Source of the DNA: Chloroflexota bacterium
Lineage (GTDB): Bacteria > Chloroflexota > Dehalococcoidia > Lucifugimonadales > Lucifugimonadaceae
NCBI GenBank assembly: GCA_002721615.1
Contig: PBKW01000004.1
Coordinates: 11,186 to 68,242, forward strand
Direction of reading: 5' to 3'
DNA length: 57,057 nt
In this document: positions 1 through 8,582 of the stretch, one piece after another
Layout of the letters: each line of letters begins with the position of its first letter
Position numbering within the stretch: position 1 is the stretch's first letter
Translations under genes and position numbers: made by a program
The notes under the pieces: generated by a model
What the model was told of the DNA's origin: nothing
Database searches by the model: none
What the model saw: only the letters and a program-made list of their open reading frames with translations

Positions 1-876
1 GATTCTATAAAAGACAGTCACCCAATGGATGTATTAAGAACTGCTGTATCATCTCTTTCTTCTTTTGACTCAGAGGCTCATGATAAGTCTCCAGAAGCCA
101 CATTAAGAAAAGGAATACGATTAACAGCACAAGTTCCTACTATAGTGATGGCACATAATTCAATTAGAAATGGGAAAAATCCTATAAAGCCTAATAATAA
201 TTTGTCTCATGCTGCAAATTTTCTTTATATGATGACTGGGGAAAACCCTTCTGATCTAGTCTCTAATTTAATGGACAAAGACTTTATAGTACATGCTGAT
301 CATGGTTCTAATGCATCTGCTTTTGCTGCAAGAGTTAGTGCAGGAACACAAGCGGATTTACATAGTGCTATAACAACTGGAATTGCAGTTTTATCTGGTC
401 CATCTCATGGAGGAGCTGCAGAAAATGTTATGAAGATGGTTAAAGATGTTGGAGCCCCTGAGAATGCAAAAAACTATGTGAGAAACTTATTGAAAAACAA
501 AGAAAGAGTAATGGGTTTTGGGCATAGGGTTTATAGATCTGAAGACCCAAGAGCTAAACATTTAGAAGATGGCGTCCAAATGTTAAGTAAAGAAAAAGGA
601 GATCCTAGTTGGTATGAAATTTTAGTAGCTGTTAAAGAAGCAATGGAACCATATCGCAGAAGAGGAATCAATGCTAATGTTGATTTCTATGCTGGAGTAA
701 TTTATCACTTATTGGGAATTCCATCTGATTTATTTGTTCCTATTTTTGCTGTAGGCAGAATACCTGGATGGACAATTCAAGTTTTAGAACAATATAAAAA
801 CAATATTCTACTAAGGCCTTTACTACATTATAATGGTGAAGAAACTAGACCTTATATAAATATTGATTCTAGATAA
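1..876 (+). CDS. gltA: citrate synthase, 5'-truncated by window edge
   Basis: Condenses acetyl-CoA and oxaloacetate to citrate in the cytoplasm (TCA cycle entry). The frame is open from base 1 and reads DSIKDSHP before the Met at 25, so the true start lies upstream and Met25 is internal (family motif HPMDVLRT). Numbering from that Met, the catalytic set is visible: His128 in GPSHGG, His167 in GFGHRVY and Asp220 in NVDFYAG. HADHGSNAS (90-98) is also typical. About 290 C-terminal residues are present of a usual 370-430. A 2-methylcitrate synthase cannot be fully excluded because the families are similar. The next gene starts 22 bases downstream on the same strand. Confidence 0.93.
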   Translation, partial: DSIKDSHPMDVLRTAVSSLSSFDSEAHDKSPEATLRKGIRLTAQVPTIVMAHNSIRNGKNPIKPNNNLSHAANFLYMMTGENPSDLVSNLMDKDFIVHADHGSNASAFAARVSAGTQADLHSAITTGIAVLSGPSHGGAAENVMKMVKDVGAPENAKNYVRNLLKNKERVMGFGHRVYRSEDPRAKHLEDGVQMLSKEKGDPSWYEILVAVKEAMEPYRRRGINANVDFYAGVIYHLLGIPSDLFVPIFAVGRIPGWTIQVLEQYKNNILLRPLLHYNGEETRPYINIDSR

Positions 877-898
877 AAATTAATTTTTATTAAGATTA

Positions 899-2002
899 AT
901 GCTAGAAAAAATCTTAGCTGAAAAAATTCATTCTTCTGGTCCTGTTAATTTTTCTGAGTTTATGAATCTTGCTCTCTATAAAAAAGAACTTGGATATTAC
1001 TCAACAAATCGTATCGGAGAAAAAGGAGACTTTATAACTAGTACTCATGTTCACCCACTTTTTGGATCATTAATTGGAAAACAACTTATCCAAATTTGGG
1101 AATTCATGGATAAGCCTAATCCTTTCTACATTTTTGAGTTTGGAGGAGCACCTGGAACTTTAGCTAAAGACTTAATTAATTATTGTTCTAAAAATAACCC
1201 TACATTTTTAAAACAAATGAAATATGTAATTATTGACTCTAGCCCAGTAACTGAAAAAAAAATTCTACATATAAATTCAGTAAAAGAACTTAAAGAAATC
1301 CCTAAAATAGGATGTGTTATTTCAAATGAATTAATTGATTCTCTTCCTACAAGAAGATTTCAAAAAACTACTAATGGCTTTAAAGAAATTTTTATAGACT
1401 TCATTGAAGAAAAATTTCAATTCAAATTATTAGAAATCACTGATAAAAAAATATTAAAAACTTTGTTAAATAATTATGAAAATATTCCTTCAGAAAGCAA
1501 AATAGAATTTAATGAAAACTTGCCTAAGTTAGCAAATGATTTTTATAAAATTTTAGATCAAGGTTTTGTAATAACTATAGATTATGGTTTTAATTCCCCA
1601 AATATCGAAAATAACCAAATCTATTACAACAGTTTTAGATGTTATTATAACCACAATTCTGATCAAAATCCGTTAACTGATATTGGTAAAAAAGACATGA
1701 CATATGATATAGATTTTAATTTATGGAATAAAAATTTAACCGCAGTTGGATTTGATTATTATAAATCTGTTAATCAATCTAACTTTTTAATAAATCTAGG
1801 TTTTAAAAATTTTCTAAATCAAATAAGAGAAAGTAATTTGTCTGAAAATCAAAAAAATTTAAATAGAAAGGCAATGCTCGATTTGATTAAACCCAATGGA
1901 TTAGGTAGATTCACAGTACAAGCTCATTCAAAAAATATTGAAAAAAAAATTCATCTAGATGGATTTTCTATAAATAAACACAATTATTTAAGCAAATATT
2001 AA
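899..2002 (+). CDS. MidA/NDUFAF7-family SAM-dependent methyltransferase
   Basis: Class I SAM-dependent methyltransferase of the MidA (DUF185) family. The mitochondrial member NDUFAF7 methylates an arginine of a complex I subunit; the bacterial target is not known. Family marks are GDFITSTH near residue 43, a glycine-rich SAM loop FEFGGAPGTL (79-88) replacing the common E-x-GPGxGTL, SNELIDSLP (142-150), ITIDYG near 225 and a closing GRFTVQAHSK. Length (367) fits the family. The ATG at 899 lacks a clear Shine-Dalgarno, so it may be translated from a transcript shared with citrate synthase. A hairpin terminator follows directly. The family call is firm; the substrate is unknown. Confidence 0.8.
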   Translation: MLEKILAEKIHSSGPVNFSEFMNLALYKKELGYYSTNRIGEKGDFITSTHVHPLFGSLIGKQLIQIWEFMDKPNPFYIFEFGGAPGTLAKDLINYCSKNNPTFLKQMKYVIIDSSPVTEKKILHINSVKELKEIPKIGCVISNELIDSLPTRRFQKTTNGFKEIFIDFIEEKFQFKLLEITDKKILKTLLNNYENIPSESKIEFNENLPKLANDFYKILDQGFVITIDYGFNSPNIENNQIYYNSFRCYYNHNSDQNPLTDIGKKDMTYDIDFNLWNKNLTAVGFDYYKSVNQSNFLINLGFKNFLNQIRESNLSENQKNLNRKAMLDLIKPNGLGRFTVQAHSKNIEKKIHLDGFSINKHNYLSKY

Positions 2003-2003
2003 T

Positions 2004-2024
2004 AAAAAGATCTTCCATCTTTTT
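2004..2024. terminator. bidirectional hairpin terminator
   Basis: A perfect 8-bp inverted repeat, AAAAAGAT (2004-2011) and ATCTTTTT (2017-2024) around a 5-base loop, lies between the convergent methyltransferase and aldolase genes. It overlaps the stop of the latter. The A-run and T-run on the two sides of the stem would serve both strands. Confidence 0.65.
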
Positions 2025-2796
2025 AAGAAATAGCATCAAAACTAGAAATTTTTTTTAATTCTTCTTCAAAACTCGATTTTAATAATCTAACATCTGATGC
2101 TATTGGCATCCAACGCATACCTTCTTTAATTCTTTTTTCAACTTCTTTTCCATCTCCACAATGAATTCCCATTGGTATACCTCGATTAGCACAGGCTTGA
2201 TAAACTTTATTTACTGCTTCTTTATGCTCAGGGTTATTATTATCCATACCCAAAGTGATTCCCATAGAGGAAGCTAAATCATTAGGCCCTATAAAAATCA
2301 CATCTATCCCAGAAACATTTAAAATATCCTCAATTTTTTCTACAGCTTTAATATCTTCAATCATTAATACAACACATATTTCATCATTGGCTTTTTGGTA
2401 ATAGTCATCTCCATAAACAGTATTTGGTCTACTAGCGCCAATCCCTCTAAGGCCAACTGGAGGATATCTACAAGCAGACACCGCATTTAATGCATCTTCG
2501 GGATCCTTAATGTCAGGGATTACTATTCCCATTGCACCTATATCAAGTACTCTCTTAATTACTTGCCGATCATTCCATGGAACTCTTACAAATGGAGCAG
2601 AAGAAGAACCTTGAAGGGCCCTAAAACAGTGAACTAATTGAGAAAAATCAACAGCATTATGTTCTAAATCTATAGTAATCCAGTCTAAACCAAGCCTACT
2701 AATAACTTCACAAACAAATGGATCTCCTGTTGAAACCCAAGTTCCTATTGAAGGAATATTATTTTTTAACTTTACTTTAACTTGATTTTTTTTCAT
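2023..2796 (-). CDS. HpcH/HpaI-family class II aldolase (2-keto-3-deoxy sugar acid type)
   Basis: Metal-dependent aldolase that would cleave a 2-oxo-3-deoxy acid to pyruvate plus an aldehyde. The active-site set is complete: His46 in DLEH, Arg71 in VRVPW, metal ligands Glu147 in MIEDI and Asp173 in GPNDLA. Length 257 fits YfaU (2-keto-3-deoxy-L-rhamnonate aldolase) and HpaI. Because a rhamnonate-dehydratase-like gene (25244-26452) and RhaM-like genes (17266-17918) are in the window, a role on 2-keto-3-deoxy-rhamnonate giving lactaldehyde is plausible, but this is inference. The gene diverges from the KDPG aldolase across 88 AT-rich bases, so the two could share control. The start is the only ATG fitting the family N-terminus. 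Confidence 0.85.
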   Translation of the reverse strand: MKKNQVKVKLKNNIPSIGTWVSTGDPFVCEVISRLGLDWITIDLEHNAVDFSQLVHCFRALQGSSSAPFVRVPWNDRQVIKRVLDIGAMGIVIPDIKDPEDALNAVSACRYPPVGLRGIGASRPNTVYGDDYYQKANDEICVVLMIEDIKAVEKIEDILNVSGIDVIFIGPNDLASSMGITLGMDNNNPEHKEAVNKVYQACANRGIPMGIHCGDGKEVEKRIKEGMRWMPIASDVRLLKSSFEEELKKISSFDAIS

Positions 2797-2884
2797 TTGT
2801 TAATTATTTCACCAGTAAGATATATTATTGTTTTATTAGAAAAATAAATAATAAATCATTTTTAAGATTAAACAAGAGGTAATT

Positions 2885-3553
2885 ATGGGTAGTTTTGATA
2901 AACTGACCACATTAAATTATATAAATAACAATAAAGTTGTCCCTGTTTTTTATGACTCTGACATTGAAATTGTCAAAAAAATCACAGAGTCTTGCTATAA
3001 AGGTGGAATAAAAATATTAGAATTTACCAATAGAGGGGATTTTGCATGGGAAGTATTTAAAGAATTGGAGATTTTTTGTAGAAAAAATTTTCCAGAAATG
3101 ATATTGGGAACAGGATCTATAGTAGATGCTTCTTTAGCAAATTTATATATGTCTTTAGGGTCGAATTTTATAGTCGGTCCAGTAACAAATTCTGAAGTAG
3201 CAAAAGCATGTAACAGAAAACAAATTCCATATATTCCTGGATGTTTAACTCCTACAGAAATTTCATTAGCTCAAGAATTAGGCTGTGATATTGTAAAAAT
3301 ATTTCCAGCAGATTCTATAGGAGGCCCATCTTTCGTAAAATCTGTAATGGCTCCAATGCCTTGGGTAAAAATTATGCCTACAGGGGGAGTAGACATAAAT
3401 TCAGAGTCTTTAAAAAAATGGATTGAATCAGGGGTTTTTGCCGTAGGAATGGGCTCCAAGCTTTTTACAAAAGAAATTATTTCTGGTCAAAATTGGGAAT
3501 TGTTAACAAAAAATTGTAAAAATTTATCTGAAACTATTAAAAAGATTAAATAA
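2885..3553 (+). CDS. eda: KDPG/KHG aldolase (2-dehydro-3-deoxy-6-phosphogluconate aldolase)
   Basis: Class I aldolase splitting KDPG into pyruvate and glyceraldehyde-3-phosphate (last step of Entner-Doudoroff or KDG breakdown). The Schiff-base lysine is Lys138 in CDIVKIFPAD, with Glu46 and Arg50 in ILEFTNR matching the family's catalytic Glu and phosphate-binding Arg. The GTGSI segment near 75 and the PTGGV phosphate loop near 165 are present. Length 222 is standard. The start has a clear Shine-Dalgarno (AGAGGT, 5-6 bases upstream). It lies 9 bases before the KDG kinase, so the pair is surely an operon for KDG to KDPG to central metabolites. Confidence 0.92.
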   Translation: MGSFDKLTTLNYINNNKVVPVFYDSDIEIVKKITESCYKGGIKILEFTNRGDFAWEVFKELEIFCRKNFPEMILGTGSIVDASLANLYMSLGSNFIVGPVTNSEVAKACNRKQIPYIPGCLTPTEISLAQELGCDIVKIFPADSIGGPSFVKSVMAPMPWVKIMPTGGVDINSESLKKWIESGVFAVGMGSKLFTKEIISGQNWELLTKNCKNLSETIKKIK

Positions 3554-3562
3554 GGAGAGTTT

Positions 3563-4615
3563 ATGGCAAGCTTATCTGCTTCAAATAAAGTTGCAACATT
3601 TGGTGAAATTTTATTAAGACTCGCAACGCCCAAACAAGAAAGATTTGTTCAAGCTAATAATTTTGAAATTGACTATGGAGGCGGAGAATATAATGTGGCT
3701 GTTTCGTTGGCACAATTTGGCGTTCCAACAAAGTTTATAACATTACTACCTAAGAACGATATTGGAGAAACTGCATTAAATAGAATCAGAAGTTTTGGGA
3801 TTGATATTTCTTCTATAAAAATGGAAGGAAAAAGACTTGGCCTTTATTTCTTAGAAAATGGTGCTGCTATGAGACCTTCAAAAGTGATATATGATAGAGC
3901 TAAAAGTGCAATCAGCGAAGTTAAAGTTGGTAAGATTGATTGGGAAAAAGCATTTAAAGATGTTGATTGGTTTCATTTTACTGGAATTACTCCAGCTCTC
4001 TCAGAATCTGCTGCAGAAGTAACAATGGAGGCTGCTAAAGCAGCAAAAAAATTAGGTTTAACTGTGAGTGCTGATATGAATTACAGAAAAAATCTTTGGA
4101 GCCCTGAAGAAGCCCAAAGAATAATGAAGCCCTTAATGGATCACGTAGATATCGCTATTGGTAATGAAGAAGATGCAGAAAAATGCCTTGGAGTTTCTGC
4201 AGAAAGCCAAGATGTTACATCAGGTGAACTGAATCCTGAAGCATATAAAGATGTCATATCTAAACTAATATCAAATTTTGGCTTCTCAAAAGTAGGAATT
4301 ACTCTTAGAGAAAGTATATCAGCTAGTGATAATAATTGGTCTGCAGTGTATCTTGACAACACAGATAAAGAAATAAAAATGCATATTGGGAAAAAATATC
4401 CTGTACATATTGTTGATAGAGTTGGCGGTGGAGATGCATTTTCTGCTGGAATAATATATGGAAATATTCAAAATTTTACAGCTAAAGATACACTTGATTT
4501 TGCAATAGCATCTTCTGCTCTAGCTCATACTATTCATGGAGACTTAAATCTAGTTTCGCTCTCAGAAGTTGAATCTGTTGCTAAAGGTGATACAAGTGGT
4601 AGGGTTCAAAGATAA
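3563..4615 (+). CDS. kdgK: 2-keto-3-deoxygluconate kinase (PfkB family)
   Basis: Ribokinase/PfkB-fold sugar kinase, most likely phosphorylating 2-keto-3-deoxygluconate to KDPG. The N-terminal GEILLRLATPK and the GGGEYNVAV substrate region (about 38-46) resemble KdgK. PfkB signature 2 is DRVGGGDAF with catalytic base Asp291. The start follows AAGGAG at good spacing, 9 bases after the KDPG aldolase stop; the pairing supports the substrate call. A mannonate dehydratase at 40128 could supply KDG. Length 350 is slightly long for KdgK; other 2-keto sugars are possible. The 3' end overlaps the start region of the next gene. Confidence 0.87.
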   Translation: MASLSASNKVATFGEILLRLATPKQERFVQANNFEIDYGGGEYNVAVSLAQFGVPTKFITLLPKNDIGETALNRIRSFGIDISSIKMEGKRLGLYFLENGAAMRPSKVIYDRAKSAISEVKVGKIDWEKAFKDVDWFHFTGITPALSESAAEVTMEAAKAAKKLGLTVSADMNYRKNLWSPEEAQRIMKPLMDHVDIAIGNEEDAEKCLGVSAESQDVTSGELNPEAYKDVISKLISNFGFSKVGITLRESISASDNNWSAVYLDNTDKEIKMHIGKKYPVHIVDRVGGGDAFSAGIIYGNIQNFTAKDTLDFAIASSALAHTIHGDLNLVSLSEVESVAKGDTSGRVQR

Positions 4616-5174
4616 CCAACTAAATAAAACAATTTTATTATTAATAATAATTACAATTATTTTTTTGTCGAAAGCATCACTTTTAATCGCAGAAGGTTCA
4701 AGTAATTTTGAATATGATTCCCAAAACATAAATCTAAACATAGAAATTAAACCTGAAGTTTTAACAACATCAGAAGAAATTCGCTTAAAAATTACTCCTG
4801 TTATCAAAAACAATTTGGCATCATTAAAAAGTGTCAGAATAGATATTCTTGCTTGTTTCAATTCATGCAATGTTGAGTCAAAAATTCAAAAAATTAAAAG
4901 CTTAGCACTCAATTCACCTCAAAATCCTGATAACTATTTTAGTTTGTTTAAAATAGAAGATGAAGGAGATTGGGAAATAGTAATAAAAATTTCTAATAAT
5001 AATTTTTCTGATAACTTTTCAATTCCTGTAACAGTCAACAAAAAACCTAATAATTCTAATTATTATTCCACTTCTATAACTTTTTTATTTATATTCCTAG
5101 TATTAGTAATATTTTCTATTTTTATAGGTCTAAAATCTAAAAAAAATATTAAGTTAACTCGTCTGAATAGCTAA
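4587..5174 (+). CDS. hypothetical exported protein with C-terminal membrane anchor
   Basis: Not recognised as a named family. A hydrophobic N-terminal stretch (TILLLIIITIIFLSKASLL) looks like a signal peptide or signal anchor. About 110 exterior residues rich in beta-prone sequence follow, with two cysteines (LACFNSC). A G-D-W-E-I-V-I-K strand and a C-terminal helix (about 20 residues) precede a basic tail (KSKKNIK). The layout recalls Ig-like FixH/YtkA-type domains, but this is weak. No ATG start exists: TTG 4569, GTG 4587 or GTG 4596 all lie inside the end of the kinase gene, so translation is probably coupled; GTG 4587 is a guess. The 3' end overlaps the convergent deaminase gene by 26 bases. 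Confidence 0.6.
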   Translation: MIQVVGFKDNQLNKTILLLIIITIIFLSKASLLIAEGSSNFEYDSQNINLNIEIKPEVLTTSEEIRLKITPVIKNNLASLKSVRIDILACFNSCNVESKIQKIKSLALNSPQNPDNYFSLFKIEDEGDWEIVIKISNNNFSDNFSIPVTVNKKPNNSNYYSTSITFLFIFLVLVIFSIFIGLKSKKNIKLTRLNS

Positions 5175-6153
5175 ACAAAGAAGGAAGCCCTCCTGTGTGA
5201 AGAAAAACAACATTTTCTTTTTTATCAATTTGATTATTTTTTATTCGATCAATAATAGATGCGAGCACTGGTCCACTATAATTAGGATCAACGAGTAAAC
5301 CTTCAAGTTTAGCAGCCTTTAATATTGCTTCTTTCACAGAAGGAGTCAAAATACCATAACCATCACCAATATAATCATGAATAATAGGAAAATCATCTTT
5401 TGAATAAGTTAAAGGAAGATCCAATAATTCCTTTACATACTCTGAATTTTTAAAAATATAATCATTAAAATCAGTTTTTTCACTAACTCTAATACCAGTA
5501 AATTTCCAATCAAGTCCCAAATTTTTAGACCCTGTAACTAAGCCACACAATGATCTCCCTGCAACTCCAAAAATATGGATATTGTCTAATCCTTTCTCTT
5601 GAAATTGTTCATTTAACTCTAAAGTTGCATTAATATAAGCAATTATGCCAACAATTGATGGAAATCTATGTTCTTGTAATAAATAAGGCTTTTTGCCGTT
5701 ATTTAATAATTCTTTCTCTAATTTTTTTGAATATTCTTTAGAGTTTTTTGATTCTTCAGAACTCAAAGCATGAATTTCAGCTCCAAGCAAAACATCTATC
5801 AACATATTTCCTTGCTTAGGTTTTCCTTTTGCATATTCGGAAATTAGAACATAAGGAATGCCAAATTTATTTGCTGCTGCTCCAGTCATTCGAGCATTAT
5901 TTGAATGATAATCCATAATATTTATCAAAACATCATACCCTTCATCAATTATATGAGGAATTTCAAATTCATAGTGTCTTGCTTTATTTCCACCAAGAAC
6001 TAACCCTGTTGTATCTTCTCTTTTTACCCAAAGATTAGGGGTTCCAATATCAGACCCAAGTCTTTCAATTTTTTCTAAAGGTGTTGGGAGATGAGCAAAT
6101 TTGTATCTAGGTAATTTTTGAAGTTTATTTTTCAAAATCTCTAGAGTAATCAT
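5149..6153 (-). CDS. PLP-dependent deaminase, D-cysteine desulfhydrase/ACC deaminase family
   Basis: Fold type II PLP enzyme. The PLP lysine is Lys57 in LGGNKARHYEF. The HSNNAR motif (83-88) holds the Ser that acts as nucleophile in 1-aminocyclopropane-1-carboxylate deaminase. The C-terminal HTGGLPSLF motif is typical of the group. Length 334 fits. Members degrade D-cysteine, L-cysteate or ACC to ammonia plus a 2-oxo acid; which applies here cannot be told from sequence alone. ATG 6153 has AGGT just upstream on its strand. The gene diverges from the Gfo/Idh operon across 107 bases and ends inside the convergent membrane-protein gene. Confidence 0.83.
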   Translation of the reverse strand: MITLEILKNKLQKLPRYKFAHLPTPLEKIERLGSDIGTPNLWVKREDTTGLVLGGNKARHYEFEIPHIIDEGYDVLINIMDYHSNNARMTGAAANKFGIPYVLISEYAKGKPKQGNMLIDVLLGAEIHALSSEESKNSKEYSKKLEKELLNNGKKPYLLQEHRFPSIVGIIAYINATLELNEQFQEKGLDNIHIFGVAGRSLCGLVTGSKNLGLDWKFTGIRVSEKTDFNDYIFKNSEYVKELLDLPLTYSKDDFPIIHDYIGDGYGILTPSVKEAILKAAKLEGLLVDPNYSGPVLASIIDRIKNNQIDKKENVVFLHTGGLPSLFSYSDELT

Positions 6154-6183
6154 TGCTACCTTTTTAATAAAAATTTATATAGT

Positions 6184-6189
6184 TATAAT
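6184..6189 (+). promoter_or_regulatory. candidate -10 box of the Gfo/Idh operon
   Basis: A perfect TATAAT lies 71 bases before the ATG at 6261, in the only intergenic gap of this operon. No good -35 hexamer is seen at 16-18 bases, so the call rests on the -10 match and position. Confidence 0.35.
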
Positions 6190-6196
6190 CTTAATC

Positions 6197-6212
6197 TTTT
6201 TCACATGAAAAA
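6197..6212. promoter_or_regulatory. 16-bp inverted repeat, possible repressor operator
   Basis: TTTTTCA-CA-TGAAAAA is a perfect 7-bp inverted repeat with a 2-base centre, starting 7 bases after a TATAAT. It would cover the transcription start, a typical site for a dimeric repressor. It has no T-run geometry expected of a terminator. The regulator is unknown. Confidence 0.4.
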
Positions 6213-6260
6213 TAAAACTCATGTTAATCTAATAAAAATAATTATCTAATTGGAGAAATC

Positions 6261-7415
6261 ATGTCAAGTCCTTTAAAAATAGCAATAGTTGGAATTGGTC
6301 AAAGAGGATTACAACATCTCGAAAACCTAATTAAACTTGAAGAAAATGAAATGGTAAAAATTCAATCTCTAATTGACCCATTCTCTGAAAATTTATTAGA
6401 AAAAAATATAAGAAAAAATATTCCTAGTTATTCTCAAAAAAACTATAGTCTCTACACTGACTATGATGAATTTTTAAAAAAAGAAGAAGTTGATGCTGTA
6501 TGGTTTGTAATTCCTCCAAATCAACATAAAAAAGAAATTATTGAAACAGCCAAAAGAGGAATTTCAATATTCGCAGAAAAACCACAATCATTATTTTTAG
6601 ATCAAGTAAAAGAAATGGCAGAGGTTATTGAAAAAAACGAAATAAACTCTATTGTAGGATTTCAAATGCGCTATGATCCATGGTACAAAGAACTAAATTC
6701 TTATTTATCTGATAAATGGGTTGCATCTATTACTATGTATCATGGTGGAGGAGTTGAATCTCACGGAGTAAAATATACTCATACAGAAAAAATGGATGGT
6801 CCTGGAAACAGAATTTGGACAGCTAATAGGTTATGGTCGGGAACATCAATGGTAGAAGCAGGAATACATCAAACTGATCTTATGAGATTTTGGGCTTCTG
6901 ATGATATAAAATGGGTTCAAGCTGCTTATACTGAAAGACCTAAAGAATTACACAATATTGAAGGTGATAATCCCATTGCATATCATGTAACATACGGATT
7001 CAAAAAAGGCGGTACTGCAAATTTAATTTTTACTCGTCCTGCAAATGTGATCTTTCAAGAACGCTTTGATTATATTTTAACCACTCATTCCTTAATAAAA
7101 TTTGAGGAAAATTTAGTTGCTTATGGAATTCAAGACAAAGAAAAAAAATCAAACAATAAAAAAATCCTAGCAAAAGGTCCCCATGAAGAGCCAATGGGAA
7201 ATCAAAATACTTATGAAATTTCAAAATCATTTGTTGAATCAATTATTGAAAAAAATGAAAAATTAAGATTAAATTCATTTCAAAACAGCATTAACTCTTT
7301 ATCTACAGTTTTGGCTGCAAATGTTTCTAATTCTTTAGGTGGAGAAAGAATAGAAATAGATGAATTTACAAATAGTCCAAAATTCTCAAAATATAGGCAA
7401 AGCAATCTTAAATAA
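6261..7415 (+). CDS. Gfo/Idh/MocA-family NAD(P)-dependent oxidoreductase
   Basis: Two-domain sugar or cyclitol dehydrogenase. The N-terminal Rossmann fold has the VGIGQRG dinucleotide loop (10-16). The family EKP motif is at 106-108 (FAEKPQS), and GIHQTDLMRF near 200 matches the G-x-H-x-x-D active-site segment. Length 384 is normal. The start has a GGAG Shine-Dalgarno. The enolase-superfamily gene begins immediately after its stop with no spacer, so both probably act in one sugar-acid pathway, the oxidoreductase supplying or modifying the acid for dehydration. The exact sugar cannot be read from the sequence. Confidence 0.85.
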   Translation: MSSPLKIAIVGIGQRGLQHLENLIKLEENEMVKIQSLIDPFSENLLEKNIRKNIPSYSQKNYSLYTDYDEFLKKEEVDAVWFVIPPNQHKKEIIETAKRGISIFAEKPQSLFLDQVKEMAEVIEKNEINSIVGFQMRYDPWYKELNSYLSDKWVASITMYHGGGVESHGVKYTHTEKMDGPGNRIWTANRLWSGTSMVEAGIHQTDLMRFWASDDIKWVQAAYTERPKELHNIEGDNPIAYHVTYGFKKGGTANLIFTRPANVIFQERFDYILTTHSLIKFEENLVAYGIQDKEKKSNNKKILAKGPHEEPMGNQNTYEISKSFVESIIEKNEKLRLNSFQNSINSLSTVLAANVSNSLGGERIEIDEFTNSPKFSKYRQSNLK

Positions 7416-8582
7416 ATGAAAATTAGCAAAGCCAAATTATATTCTTTTCCAGTAAGGGCAGAAACAGAATGGTTAATTCTAGAAATTTTTTCAGAATGTA
7501 ACCAGAAAGGATTCTCAGAACTAACAATGTCTAATTATTCTAAAAATAATCAACTAGAGATTGCTTTAAATAAAAGTTTAAAAAAATTATCAGGAATAGA
7601 AATTTATAATGATCATCAAATATCAGAATTAATACACAATGAAGAAGCATATACTAATCTCGCTATAGCTACATCTATAAGTGGAATTAGATCAGCTTGC
7701 TTGGATATTTTTGCTAAAAAAGAATTAAAATCAATGAAAGAATATTTAAGAAATTTATTTTCTCTTCCATCTTCTTCATTAAATCGAATAAAACTATATG
7801 CCAATATTAATAGATCCCTTTTACCTGATAACAGCGGGCCAGTTGACAGAAGCCCTAAAGCTTTTACTAATATGGCTAAAAAAGCAATTTCAGATGGCTT
7901 TTCACACATTAAATGTGCTCCTTTTGATAATTATCCAAATAATTTTTATCAAAATAACAATTTTATAAATGAAGGCTTAATTAGAGTAAATGAAATAACA
8001 AAAATATTAACAAAAGAACAAGAATTGCTTGTAGATTGTCATTCAAAATTTGACTTTGATTCATCTGTTGCTACCGAAAAAAAATTATTTAATATGGGAG
8101 TAAATTGGTTTGAAGAACCAATGAATCCAAAAAATTCTTCAAAAGAATTAAAATCACTTAAAAAATTCATAAAAGGAAACTTAGTTGGAGGAGAAGAATT
8201 TTTTGGAATAAAAAAATTCTTAGATTTATTAAATTCAAAAACTCTTGATATTTTAATGCCAGATGTTAAATATTGTGGTGGATTAGCAGAAGCTACAAGA
8301 ATAGGAAAGGAATTAGGAAAAATTTCTCAACATTCTTTTTCAATTCATTGTCCTTCTGGTCCAATCTCTTTGCTTGGAAGCGCACATGTTACTGCCACAT
8401 TGAGATCTAAGCTACCGATGGAACATGCAGTTTACGAAATAAAAGACAGGCATAGTTATATTTATCCTAAAGAATTAATAAATAACGGTGAATTTCTTTT
8501 CCCAAAAGGACATGGTTTAGGGGCAAAACCAAATTTCAATAAAAAACATCAAACCCTTATGAATATAAATCTTAATTTATGA
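7416..8582 (+). CDS. enolase-superfamily (mandelate racemase type) sugar-acid dehydratase-like protein
   Basis: Mandelate-racemase/muconate-lactonizing fold. Metal ligands are Asp207 (LLVDCH), Glu233 (WFEEP) and Glu260 (VGGEE). General acid/base candidates are Lys166 (HIKCAP), where the first Lys of the usual K-x-K is His164, and the Asp283/His311 dyad (MPDVK, IHCPSG), as in the mandelate-racemase group. Loss of the first Lys speaks against a racemase and for a dehydratase. Length 388 is standard. It abuts the preceding oxidoreductase with no gap, and its stop overlaps the next ATG by four bases (ATGA). The substrate is unknown. Confidence 0.82.
   Translation: MKISKAKLYSFPVRAETEWLILEIFSECNQKGFSELTMSNYSKNNQLEIALNKSLKKLSGIEIYNDHQISELIHNEEAYTNLAIATSISGIRSACLDIFAKKELKSMKEYLRNLFSLPSSSLNRIKLYANINRSLLPDNSGPVDRSPKAFTNMAKKAISDGFSHIKCAPFDNYPNNFYQNNNFINEGLIRVNEITKILTKEQELLVDCHSKFDFDSSVATEKKLFNMGVNWFEEPMNPKNSSKELKSLKKFIKGNLVGGEEFFGIKKFLDLLNSKTLDILMPDVKYCGGLAEATRIGKELGKISQHSFSIHCPSGPISLLGSAHVTATLRSKLPMEHAVYEIKDRHSYIYPKELINNGEFLFPKGHGLGAKPNFNKKHQTLMNINLNL

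Noticed and set aside
876-898. AAAAATTAATTTTT as a terminator after citrate synthase
   Set aside because: It is a loop-less AT palindrome with no GC in the stem; the 22-base gap and co-direction favour read-through.
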